DNA from: CADEED01 sp043747835
GTDB taxonomy: Bacteria > Pseudomonadota > Gammaproteobacteria > Steroidobacterales > Steroidobacteraceae
DNA: 64,000 nt
Direction: 5' to 3'
Assembly: GCA_043747835.1 (NCBI GenBank)
Contig: JAYTOK010000065.1
Coordinates: 1 to 64,000 of the forward strand
The notes under the pieces were generated by a model. That model saw only the letters and a program-made list of their open reading frames with translations, was not told the DNA's origin and made no database searches. Positions 42,369 to 50,506 of the stretch are shown here, piece by piece; position 1 is the first letter of the stretch; the number at the start of each line of letters is the position of its first letter. A program made the position numbers and the translations under genes.

Positions 42369-42386
42369 GGTGAGATTTATCTCACC
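42369..42386. promoter_or_regulatory. Palindromic site upstream of the coiled-coil membrane protein
   Basis: GGTGAGAT-tt-ATCTCACC is a perfect 8-bp inverted repeat 56 bp before the minus-strand start at 42313. It is a good candidate operator. The rest of the 331-bp gap 42314-42644 shows no gene I can support. Confidence 0.4.
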
Positions 42387-42644
42387 TCGGAGGGGTGAAA
42401 GTTGTCGCTCGGAGCGTGAGAACGTTCCGCTACGGCTCGCGCGCCGCGCATGGCCGACATGCGAATGATCGTTCTTTGATGCTTCATGGCAGGCCATGTC
42501 GCGGCGACGATTGCGCGGCTTGTTAGCCCAAACTCATGTGAGAGTATGAGACCAGCCATCGGCGCGAGTGGATAGATGCGCGGCGGATTGCCCGTCAGAT
42601 CGCGTCGCGACGACGGATTCCGGGTCCGGGAGTCTTGCTCCGGC

Positions 42645-43424
42645 TTATTTCCCGGCGACCTTCTGCTGCTGGATCCACACGCCCTGCGCGAGTGTGGTGG
42701 CGTACGCGGCGCCGACGATTCCGGCATCCGAACGCAACGCGCCCACTTTCAGCGGCGCGCGGCAGACGAGATCGTCCGTCAGGTTCGGGTGGTCGCCGGT
42801 GATGCCGCCGCACAGGACGATCAGATCCGGCCAGAACAACGCCTGCGTCCGTTGCAGCACGAACGACAGCTCTTTCACGTAGCCGCCCCAGTCGAGCTTG
42901 CGCTCCATGCGGGCGCGGCCGGATGCACGAGCTTCCGCTTCCATGCCGTCGAACTCGAGGTGGCCGAGTTCGCTGTTAGGCACGAGCTTTCCATCGACGA
43001 ACAGGGCGCTGCCGATGCCGGTGCCGAGTGCGAGGACGAGCACGACCCCGGGCACGTCGCGCGCGGCGCCGAAGTGCACCTCGGCGAGACCCGCGGCATC
43101 CGCGTCATTGATAGCGACGACTTGGCGTTTGAGCTTGATCGCGGCGGGCTCGGCGAGCGGCTGGCCGATCCAGGCCTTGGCGACATTGGCGGCGGTGTGC
43201 ACGGTTCCACCGACCACGACCCCGGGAAACGTCACTCCGGCTGTCAGATTCCCGGCATTCTCGGGAAGGGCGGACGCCATCGCGTCCATCATTTCACTGA
43301 CGGCGGACATCGCGGGGGAGGGGACGGATTTGCGCTCGCCGACCAGCACGCCGCGCGTGAGGTCGACCACCGCTGCCTTGATGGACGAACCCCCGATATC
43401 AATACCAATTGCTTGTCGGTGCAT
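42645..43424 (-). CDS. ppgK: Polyphosphate glucokinase (ROK family)
   Basis: A 259-residue kinase. The N terminus QAIGIDIGGSSIKAAVVDLT is the ROK phosphate-binding loop; GVTFPGVVVGGTVHTAANVA and INDADAAGLAEVHFGA (catalytic Asp) follow; then VLALGTGIGSALFVDGKLVP and NSELGHLEF match polyphosphate-dependent glucokinases rather than the zinc-binding ROK type. It would phosphorylate glucose from polyphosphate or ATP. It is divergent from the glycogen phosphorylase gene, 169 bp apart, and would capture glucose released by debranching and MalQ. Confidence 0.88.
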   Translation of the reverse strand: MHRQAIGIDIGGSSIKAAVVDLTRGVLVGERKSVPSPAMSAVSEMMDAMASALPENAGNLTAGVTFPGVVVGGTVHTAANVAKAWIGQPLAEPAAIKLKRQVVAINDADAAGLAEVHFGAARDVPGVVLVLALGTGIGSALFVDGKLVPNSELGHLEFDGMEAEARASGRARMERKLDWGGYVKELSFVLQRTQALFWPDLIVLCGGITGDHPNLTDDLVCRAPLKVGALRSDAGIVGAAYATTLAQGVWIQQQKVAGK

Positions 43425-43593
43425 TCCGCGTTAACTCGCAGCCATTGTGGTGCAGATCGCAAAGACGAACCTTTGCGTGCTTGGGTTATATGATACCGGG
43501 ACCCGATGCCCGACAAAGTCTTAACTCGCATTGTCGGCAGGGCCAAAGAAAAATGTCCTGAAATGTCTCGTCGACGAATGAAAGGTAGTTCGA

Positions 43594-46065
43594 GTGCTGA
43601 ATGAGCCGATGTTGCCCGGAGGCGCGCTCCTGCGGCGTGGCAGCTTGCGCGCAGCGATTTACGACCGGCTGACTCGCAGCCTCGGCAAAGAGCCAGAGAC
43701 AGCGACCCCGCGAGACATCTACGACGCGCTCTCTCTGGCGGTGCGGGAAGAATTGTCGGCGCGCTGGCTCGCGACACAACGGCGAGTGGCGCGCGCTCGC
43801 GTCAAGCGTCTCTGCTACCTCTCCGTCGAGTTCCTGCCGGGACGTTCGCTCGTGAATGCGTTGTCGAGTCTCGACGGCGAACTGATCGACGAGGCGCGCG
43901 CCGCGATCGCGAGCATGGGGCACGACTACGACTCGGTCGTCGCGCTCGAAGTCGACCCTGGCTTGGGAAATGGTGGTTTGGGCCGTCTCGCGGCGTGTTT
44001 CCTCGATTCGCTCGCGACTCTGCAATACCCGGCGACGGGATACGGCATTCGATATGACTACGGCATCTTCACGCAGTCGATCGACAACGACGGCTCGCAG
44101 CGGGAATCCGCGAGCACGTGGTTGCGGCTGCACAACGTGTGGGAGACGCCGCGGTCTGATGCGCGTTACATCGTTCGCTTCGGCGGTCGCGTGCTGACGA
44201 CGCACGATGTCCACGGCGCGCCGCGTGCGCGCTGGGTCGAAACGCAGGACGTGCTCGCGGTGGGCTTCGATCAGCTCGTCGCGGGCAATCGCAGCCCGAC
44301 CGTGAACCATCTGCGTCTCTGGTCCGCGCGCGCGCTGCAGCCTTTCCACATCGAGGACTTCAACGCGGGAAATTATCCTGCCGCGGTCGAGGATCAGGTC
44401 GAAGCGAAGAACCTCTCGCGCGTGCTGTATCCCGACGATTCCACGCCGCAGGGAAAAGAACTGCGGCTCAAGCAGCAGTACTTCTTCGTGAGCGCGAGCA
44501 TTCAGGACATCCTGGCAACGCATCTGTCGGAGGAGCGCACGCTCGAAGAGCTGCCGAGCGCGATGGCGATCCAGATGAACGACACGCATCCGACACTCGC
44601 GATCCCCGAGCTGATGCGCCTGCTCATCGATCAGTACGACATGCCCTGGTCTCAGGCCTGGGACATCTGCAAGAGCGTGTTCGGTTACACCAACCACACA
44701 TTGCTGCCCGAGGCGCTCGAGACCTGGCCCGTGAACTTCTTCGAGCGATTCCTGCCCCGGCACCTCGAGATCGTCTATCGCATCAACGAAGAATTCCTGC
44801 TGGAAGTCGAGAAGCGTTTCAAGGGCGATGGCGCCGCGAAGACCACGCTGTCGATCATCGGTGAGTCGCATGGCAGGCGAGTGCGTATGGCGCATCTCGC
44901 GGTGGTGGGCTCGCACAAGGTGAACGGCGTCGCGAAGCTGCACAGCGAGCTCATGCAGAAGACTATCTTCTCGGGCTTCGCGCAGATGTTTCCGGATCGC
45001 TTCACGAACGTGACGAACGGCATCACCGTGCGGCGCTGGCTGAAGCAGTCGAATCCGCGGCTGTCGCGCTTGCTGACGGAGCGGCTCGGATCCGCGTGGG
45101 AAAACGACTTGGAGGAGATCGAGCGGTTGCGTTGGGCGGCGGACGATCCGTCGTTCCGCGCGCAGTTCCGCGAGATCAAGCGCGCCAACAAGGTTGCGCT
45201 CGCGGAGGAAGTGGATAGGCGAACGGGCATCGACGTTTCGGTCGACTCGCTGTTCGACGTGCAGGTGAAGCGCATCCACGAATACAAGCGCCAACTTCTG
45301 AACATCCTGTACGTCGTCACGCGCTACAACCGCATCAAGGCGAAGCTCGACGAGAACTGGGTGCCGCGCACGGTTTTCTTCGCGGGCAAGGCCGCACCGG
45401 GTTATGTCCTCGCGAAAGGCATCATCCGGCTCATTAATAATGTGTCGACCACGATCAACCAGGATCCCGCGACGCTGACGAAGCTCAAGTGCGTGTACCT
45501 TCCCGATTACGACGTCTCGCTGGCGCAGACGATCATGCCGGCGGCGGATCTCTCGCAGCAGATCTCGACGGCGGGAATGGAGGCGTCGGGCACGGGCAAC
45601 ATGAAACTCGCGCTGAATGGCGCGCTGACGATCGGCACGCTGGACGGCGCGAACATCGAAATCCGCGACTCGGTGGGGCCGGAGAACATCTTCATCTTCG
45701 GCATGACGGCGGATGAGGCGGTGAAGCGGCGTACGGACGGGTATCGGCCGGGTGAAATCGTCGCGGCGAATCCGGAGCTCGCGAATACGCTCGAGATGAT
45801 CCGCAACGGTGCGTTCAATCGCGGCGACAATGGATATGCGCAGCAGATCGTGGATCGTTTGACGTCGGACGGAGAGCCGTTCCTCGTGCTCGCGGATTTC
45901 GCGGCGTATGTGGCGGCGCAAGAGCGGGTCGATGCGTTGTATCGAACGCCAGAGGAGTGGAGCCGGAAGGCGGTGTTGAACACCGTCGGCATGGGGCCGT
46001 TCTCCAGCGATCGCAGCGTGCGCGAGTATGCGGAGCGCATCTGGAACATCCGCCCGGTGATTTAG
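43594..46065 (+). CDS. glgP: Glycogen/starch phosphorylase (GT35)
   Basis: An 823-residue enzyme that releases glucose 1-phosphate from glycogen ends. Family marks: CYLSVEFLPGRSLVNALSSL, DPGLGNGGLGRLAACFLDSL, NDTHPTLAIPELMRLL, and the pyridoxal-phosphate site EASGTGNMKLALNGALTIGT, with the active Lys in GNMKLA, followed by DGANIEI. The GTG start at 43594 gives a normal N terminus; an ATG five codons later is possible. Its TAG stop shares a base with a long palindrome. First gene of the glgP-glgB-glgX-malQ group. Confidence 0.95.
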   Translation: MLNEPMLPGGALLRRGSLRAAIYDRLTRSLGKEPETATPRDIYDALSLAVREELSARWLATQRRVARARVKRLCYLSVEFLPGRSLVNALSSLDGELIDEARAAIASMGHDYDSVVALEVDPGLGNGGLGRLAACFLDSLATLQYPATGYGIRYDYGIFTQSIDNDGSQRESASTWLRLHNVWETPRSDARYIVRFGGRVLTTHDVHGAPRARWVETQDVLAVGFDQLVAGNRSPTVNHLRLWSARALQPFHIEDFNAGNYPAAVEDQVEAKNLSRVLYPDDSTPQGKELRLKQQYFFVSASIQDILATHLSEERTLEELPSAMAIQMNDTHPTLAIPELMRLLIDQYDMPWSQAWDICKSVFGYTNHTLLPEALETWPVNFFERFLPRHLEIVYRINEEFLLEVEKRFKGDGAAKTTLSIIGESHGRRVRMAHLAVVGSHKVNGVAKLHSELMQKTIFSGFAQMFPDRFTNVTNGITVRRWLKQSNPRLSRLLTERLGSAWENDLEEIERLRWAADDPSFRAQFREIKRANKVALAEEVDRRTGIDVSVDSLFDVQVKRIHEYKRQLLNILYVVTRYNRIKAKLDENWVPRTVFFAGKAAPGYVLAKGIIRLINNVSTTINQDPATLTKLKCVYLPDYDVSLAQTIMPAADLSQQISTAGMEASGTGNMKLALNGALTIGTLDGANIEIRDSVGPENIFIFGMTADEAVKRRTDGYRPGEIVAANPELANTLEMIRNGAFNRGDNGYAQQIVDRLTSDGEPFLVLADFAAYVAAQERVDALYRTPEEWSRKAVLNTVGMGPFSSDRSVREYAERIWNIRPVI

Positions 46066-46217
46066 GGGATATTCCCCTTTTCCTAGCAAATGGGGAGGGA
46101 CCTGAATTATGCGTAACTTCGAAAACTTGTTGATGCGACTCGAGGGACTCTTGCTGCGTGCGCGCGAACTGCCACGCGAGGTCCCTCCCCATTTGCTAGG
46201 AAAAGGGGAATATCCCC
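46065..46217. repeat. Long inverted repeat (39-bp arms) between glgP and glgB
   Basis: The left arm 46065-46103, starting GGGGATATTCCCCTTTTCCT, is a perfect reverse complement of the right arm 46179-46217. The 75-bp spacer holds no gene. The arm begins in the TAG stop of glgP and ends directly before the first possible glgB codon. A 39-bp stem in the intergenic mRNA could block or attenuate read-through. Confidence 0.92.
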
Positions 46218-48428
46218 ATTAAAGGCAAGCTAACAAAAGCAGAGATCGGCGCGCTCGTCAGCGCGACTCACCACGAGCCGCGCTCGCTGCTGGGCTACCA
46301 CGAGGTGGAGCGCGCGGATGGCGCGCCGCTGTGCCTGGTGCGCGTGCTCGAGCCTGGCGCCGACAGCGTCGAGGTGTTCTGGGAAGACCAGCCCGACGCG
46401 AAGCACACCCTCAAGCGCGTGCACGAAGCGGGACTTTTCGAAGGCTGCATTCCGCACCGCCGTCCAATCGTGCCGTATCGCCTGCGCGTGAAATTCCTGG
46501 GCGGCAACGAAGTCGTCAAGCACGACGCGTATTTCTTCTCGCACGAGCTCTCCGACTTCGACCTGCACCTCTTCGGCGAAGGCCGGCACTACGGGCTCTA
46601 CCAGAAGTTCGGTGCCCACCTGCGCGTACGCGAAGGCGTCACCGGTGTGCATTTCGCCGTCTGGGCGCCGAACGCGAAACGCGTCAGCGTTGTCGGCGAC
46701 TTCAACCTCTGGGATGGCCGCAAGCACGCGATGCAGGCGCGCGGCAGCTCGGGCGTCTGGGAGTTGTTCGTGCCTGGCATCGGCGAGGGCGCCTGCTACA
46801 AGTACGAAATCCGCACCCAGCGCGGCGCATTGCTCCTCAAGTCCGATCCTTACGGTTTCCGCATGCAGGTGCGTCCGGAAACCGCCTCCGTCGTCGCCTC
46901 CCTCGATGGGTACGACTGGCAGGATGCGGAGTGGTTAGAGAAGCGGGCGCGTACCGATTGGCGCCGCGCGCCGATCAACATCTACGAAGTGCATCTGTCG
47001 AGCTGGCGTCACGCCTGGGGCCGGACGCCGCCGTTCTACACCTGGGCCGAAGCCGCCGAGACGCTGATTCCGTACGTCATCGACATGGGCTACACGCACA
47101 TCGAACTGATGGGTGTCGCCGAACATCCCTTCGACGGTAGTTGGGGCTACCAGGTCGTAGGCTACTTCGCACCGACCTCGCGTTACGGCTCGCCGAAGGA
47201 TTTCATGACCTTTGTCGACAAGTGCCACCAGGCCGGCATCGGCATCATCCTCGACTGGGTCCCCGCGCATTTCCCGAAGGACGCGCACGGTCTCGCGGAG
47301 TTCGACGGCTCGGCGCTCTACGAGCACGAAGACAAGCGTCTCGGCGAGCACATGGACTGGGGCACGAAGATCTTCAACTTCGGCCGTCACGAGGTGAAGA
47401 ACTTCCTCGTTGCGAACGCGCTGTTCTGGATGGACCGCTTCCACATCGACGGGCTGCGCGTCGACGCCGTCGCGTCGATGCTCTATCTCGACTACAGCCG
47501 CAAGGCCGGCGAGTGGGTTCCCAACAAGTACGGTGGCCGCGAAAATCTCGACGCGCTCGAGTTCCTGCGCGAGTTCAACACCGTCGCGCATGCCAACCAT
47601 CCGGGCGTGCTGACGATCGCAGAGGAATCCACCGCGTTTCCCGGCGTCTCTCGCCCGGTCCATCTCGGCGGCGTCGGTTTCAGCTTCAAGTGGAACATGG
47701 GCTGGATGAACGACACGCTGAGCTACTACGAAAAAGATCCCGTCTACCGCCGCCACGACCACAACAAGATCACGTTCTCCTTCATGTACGCATGGACGGA
47801 GAACTTCATCCTGCCGATCTCGCACGACGAAGTCGTGCACGGCAAACATTCGCTCATCGACAAGATGCCCGGCGACGAGTGGCAGAAGCGCGGGAACTAC
47901 CGGTTGTTCATGGCATACATGACGGCGCACCCGGGCAAGAAGCTCATGTTCATGGGTTCCGAATTCGCGCAATGGCACGAATGGCGCGAAGCCGAGCAGC
48001 TCGACTGGCCACTGCTCGAGAACCCCAACCACCGCGCGCTGCAGGGCCTCAACCGCGAGCTCGCGCGTCTCTATCGCGACCTGCCGCAGTTCCACGCCAG
48101 CGATTGCGATGCCGGCGGGTTCCGCTGGAACGATCTGCACAGTTCCGCCGAGAGCGTGTTCGGCTTCCTGCGCCAGGAGCCAGGGCACCCGCCGATCGTG
48201 TGCGTCTTCAATGCGACACCGGTGCCGCGCGAGGACTGGTGGGTCGGCGTGCCGGACGCGGGCCGTTACTCCGTGATCTTCGACTCCGATCACCCGGGTT
48301 TCGGCGGCGCGGGTTTCGCGGCCACCGGTCAATACGACGCGTTCGAACACACGGTGCACGGCTATCCCTTCGCGATCCGCATCCGTCTGCCACCGCTCGC
48401 TGCTGTCTTCCTGAGACGTGAAGGATGA
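46218..48428 (+). CDS. glgB: 1,4-alpha-glucan branching enzyme (GH13_9)
   Basis: Forms alpha-1,6 branches in glycogen. The N-terminal CBM48-like domain is followed by the barrel with GYTHIELMGVAEHPFDGSWG, DGLRVDAVASMLYLDY (nucleophile Asp), LTIAEESTAFPGV (acid Glu) and ILPISHDEVVHGKHSL. Homologous N-terminal sequence LTKAEIGALVSATHHEPRSL starts well upstream of the first GTG (46305), but the only codons between an in-frame TAG and it are GAA AAG GGG AAT ATC CCC ATT. I therefore take ATT at 46218, with AAGGGG from the palindrome as ribosome site; GTG 46305 would give a protein missing 29 residues. Overlaps glgX by 4 bp. Confidence 0.9.
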   Translation: MKGKLTKAEIGALVSATHHEPRSLLGYHEVERADGAPLCLVRVLEPGADSVEVFWEDQPDAKHTLKRVHEAGLFEGCIPHRRPIVPYRLRVKFLGGNEVVKHDAYFFSHELSDFDLHLFGEGRHYGLYQKFGAHLRVREGVTGVHFAVWAPNAKRVSVVGDFNLWDGRKHAMQARGSSGVWELFVPGIGEGACYKYEIRTQRGALLLKSDPYGFRMQVRPETASVVASLDGYDWQDAEWLEKRARTDWRRAPINIYEVHLSSWRHAWGRTPPFYTWAEAAETLIPYVIDMGYTHIELMGVAEHPFDGSWGYQVVGYFAPTSRYGSPKDFMTFVDKCHQAGIGIILDWVPAHFPKDAHGLAEFDGSALYEHEDKRLGEHMDWGTKIFNFGRHEVKNFLVANALFWMDRFHIDGLRVDAVASMLYLDYSRKAGEWVPNKYGGRENLDALEFLREFNTVAHANHPGVLTIAEESTAFPGVSRPVHLGGVGFSFKWNMGWMNDTLSYYEKDPVYRRHDHNKITFSFMYAWTENFILPISHDEVVHGKHSLIDKMPGDEWQKRGNYRLFMAYMTAHPGKKLMFMGSEFAQWHEWREAEQLDWPLLENPNHRALQGLNRELARLYRDLPQFHASDCDAGGFRWNDLHSSAESVFGFLRQEPGHPPIVCVFNATPVPREDWWVGVPDAGRYSVIFDSDHPGFGGAGFAATGQYDAFEHTVHGYPFAIRIRLPPLAAVFLRREG

Positions 48429-50506
48429 AGGCAGGTTCGCCCGACATCCTCGGGGCTACCGCGACAGATGACGGTGTCAATTTTGCCGTGCGTTCGCGCG
48501 CGGCGACGCGCGTGGATGTGTGTCTCTACGACTCCACGGGCAAGAACGAGACGGCGCGACTCACGCTGCCCGGCCGCACCGGCGCCGTGCACCACGGTCT
48601 CGTCGAGCCGGAGCTGGCGCGCGTGGGCACGCTCTACGGCATTCGTGTGCACGGTGCCTACGATCCGCGCGAAGGCTACCGCTTCAACGCAAACAAACTA
48701 CTGCTCGATCCCTACGCGCGGGACATCGTCGGCGATGTGACGTGGCATCCGTCGGTGTATGGATTCGATCCGAAGGATGCCGACGGCCTGCGCCCGGATC
48801 TGACCGACTCGGCGCCCTACATGCCGCGCGCGCGCGTCGCCGACAATACCTTCGACTGGAACGGCGACCGGCAACCCGCCGTGCCGTGGCGCGATTCGTT
48901 CATCTACGAACTGCACGTCAAAGGATTCACCGCGCAACATCCTGAAGTGCCGCCGGAGTGGCGCGGAAAGTATCTGGGTCTCACGGTCCCCGCGATCATC
49001 GACCATCTGAAGTCGCTGGGCGTGACCGCCGTCGAACTCATGCCCGTGCACGCATTCACGGACGAAGCCTTCTTGCACGGGAAGAAGCTGACGAACTACT
49101 GGGGTTACAACACGATGGGCTGGTTCGCGCCGACCCGCCGGTATGCCGTGAAAGATCCTGTCCTCGAACTGAAGCAGGCCGTGAAGGCATTGCACGCCGC
49201 GGGCATCGAAGTGATCCTCGACGTGGTCTACAACCACACGGCCGAGGGCAGCGAGCTCGGCCCCACGCTGAGCTTTCGCGGCATCGACAACCGGGCTTAC
49301 TACTTCCATCGCGCGAACGACCGGCGCTTCTACGACGACGTCACCGGGTGCGGCAACACGGTCGCCTGCGACCACCCCATCGTGCAGGAAGACATCCTCG
49401 CCTCGTTGCGCTACTTCGCGGAGGAGTTTCGCATCGACGGCTTTCGCTTCGATCTCGCGACGGTGCTCGGTCGCGACCGCTCGGGCTTCAATTCGAACTC
49501 GCCGTTCTTCGCCGCGCTGCGCGCGGATCCGGTGCTCGCGTACGTGAAGCTGATCGCGGAGCCCTGGGACCTGGGTCTCGGTGGCTATCAACTCGGCAAC
49601 TTCCCGCCGGGGTGGAGCGAGTGGAACGATCGCTACCGCGACACGATGCGCGCGTTCTGGCACGGCGGCCGGAGAATGCTGGGCGGCTTCGCGGAGCGGA
49701 TCGCCGGTTCCAGCGACCTGTTCCGCCGCAACGGCCGCAAGCCGACGGCGAGCATCAACCTGATCACCGCGCACGACGGCTTCACCTTGCGCGATCTCGT
49801 GTCGTACAACGAGCGGCACAACGAGGCGAATCTCGAAAACAACCGCGACGGGCATTCGAACAACCACAGCTGGAACTGCGGCGCGGAAGGCCCGACGGAC
49901 GATCCGCGCATCAACGCACTGCGCCGCCGTCAGGTGCGCAACATGCTGACGACGCTGTTTTTCGCGCAGGGCGTGCCGATGCTGTTGGCGGGGGATGAGC
50001 TCTATCGCACGCAGAACGGCAACAACAACGCGTACTGCCAGGACAATCCGCTCGGCTGGGTGGATTGGTCGAGCGAGAACGTCGACAGTTCCCTATTGCA
50101 GTTCGTTCAGCGATTGTCGCAACTGCGACGCGCGCGCAATGAGCTGCGACGCGACACCTTTCTGAAAGGCGCGCTGCACTCGACGCAGCGCGACATCTCC
50201 TGGTGGCATCCCGCGGGCCACGAGCTGGCCGATCACGAATGGAACGATCCGGATCTGCGTTGCCTGGGCGTGGGCTTCGGGGGCACGTCATCGGGGCCAG
50301 AGTTCATGCTCCTGCTGAATCCGACCGAATCGGAGTGCGAGTTCCACGTGGCTGCGCTGGAAGCCGCAGAGACGGGCAGTGCCGTCGGCTGGGAAGTCGT
50401 GCTCGACACGGCACATCCCGTTGGCATCCTCGACGGATCGCGATTGCCCCAGGGCGCGGTGAAAGTCGGCCCGAACCAGACGTTGGCGCTGCAGCGTGTC
50501 GACTGA
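48425..50506 (+). CDS. glgX: Glycogen debranching enzyme GlgX (isoamylase type, GH13_11)
   Basis: A 693-residue enzyme that cuts alpha-1,6 links of limit-dextrin branches. CBM48 domain at the N terminus, then FIYELHVKGFTAQHPEVPPE, GVTAVELMPVHAF, DVVYNHTAEGSELGPTLSFR, the nucleophile region FRIDGFRFDLATVLGRDRSG, the acid Glu in KLIAEPWDLGLGGYQLG and the Asp in TAHDGFTLRDLVSYN. ATGA overlap with glgB shows coupling; it overlaps malQ by 11 bp. Confidence 0.94.
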   Translation: MKAGSPDILGATATDDGVNFAVRSRAATRVDVCLYDSTGKNETARLTLPGRTGAVHHGLVEPELARVGTLYGIRVHGAYDPREGYRFNANKLLLDPYARDIVGDVTWHPSVYGFDPKDADGLRPDLTDSAPYMPRARVADNTFDWNGDRQPAVPWRDSFIYELHVKGFTAQHPEVPPEWRGKYLGLTVPAIIDHLKSLGVTAVELMPVHAFTDEAFLHGKKLTNYWGYNTMGWFAPTRRYAVKDPVLELKQAVKALHAAGIEVILDVVYNHTAEGSELGPTLSFRGIDNRAYYFHRANDRRFYDDVTGCGNTVACDHPIVQEDILASLRYFAEEFRIDGFRFDLATVLGRDRSGFNSNSPFFAALRADPVLAYVKLIAEPWDLGLGGYQLGNFPPGWSEWNDRYRDTMRAFWHGGRRMLGGFAERIAGSSDLFRRNGRKPTASINLITAHDGFTLRDLVSYNERHNEANLENNRDGHSNNHSWNCGAEGPTDDPRINALRRRQVRNMLTTLFFAQGVPMLLAGDELYRTQNGNNNAYCQDNPLGWVDWSSENVDSSLLQFVQRLSQLRRARNELRRDTFLKGALHSTQRDISWWHPAGHELADHEWNDPDLRCLGVGFGGTSSGPEFMLLLNPTESECEFHVAALEAAETGSAVGWEVVLDTAHPVGILDGSRLPQGAVKVGPNQTLALQRVD

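Noticed and set aside
43486..46089. 867-codon minus-strand frame opposite glgP
   Set aside because: Arg/His-rich antisense shadow of a well-conserved gene with no recognisable motif or signal.
46935..48359. 474-codon minus-strand frame opposite glgB
   Set aside because: Shadow frame; glgB motifs on the plus strand are unmistakable.
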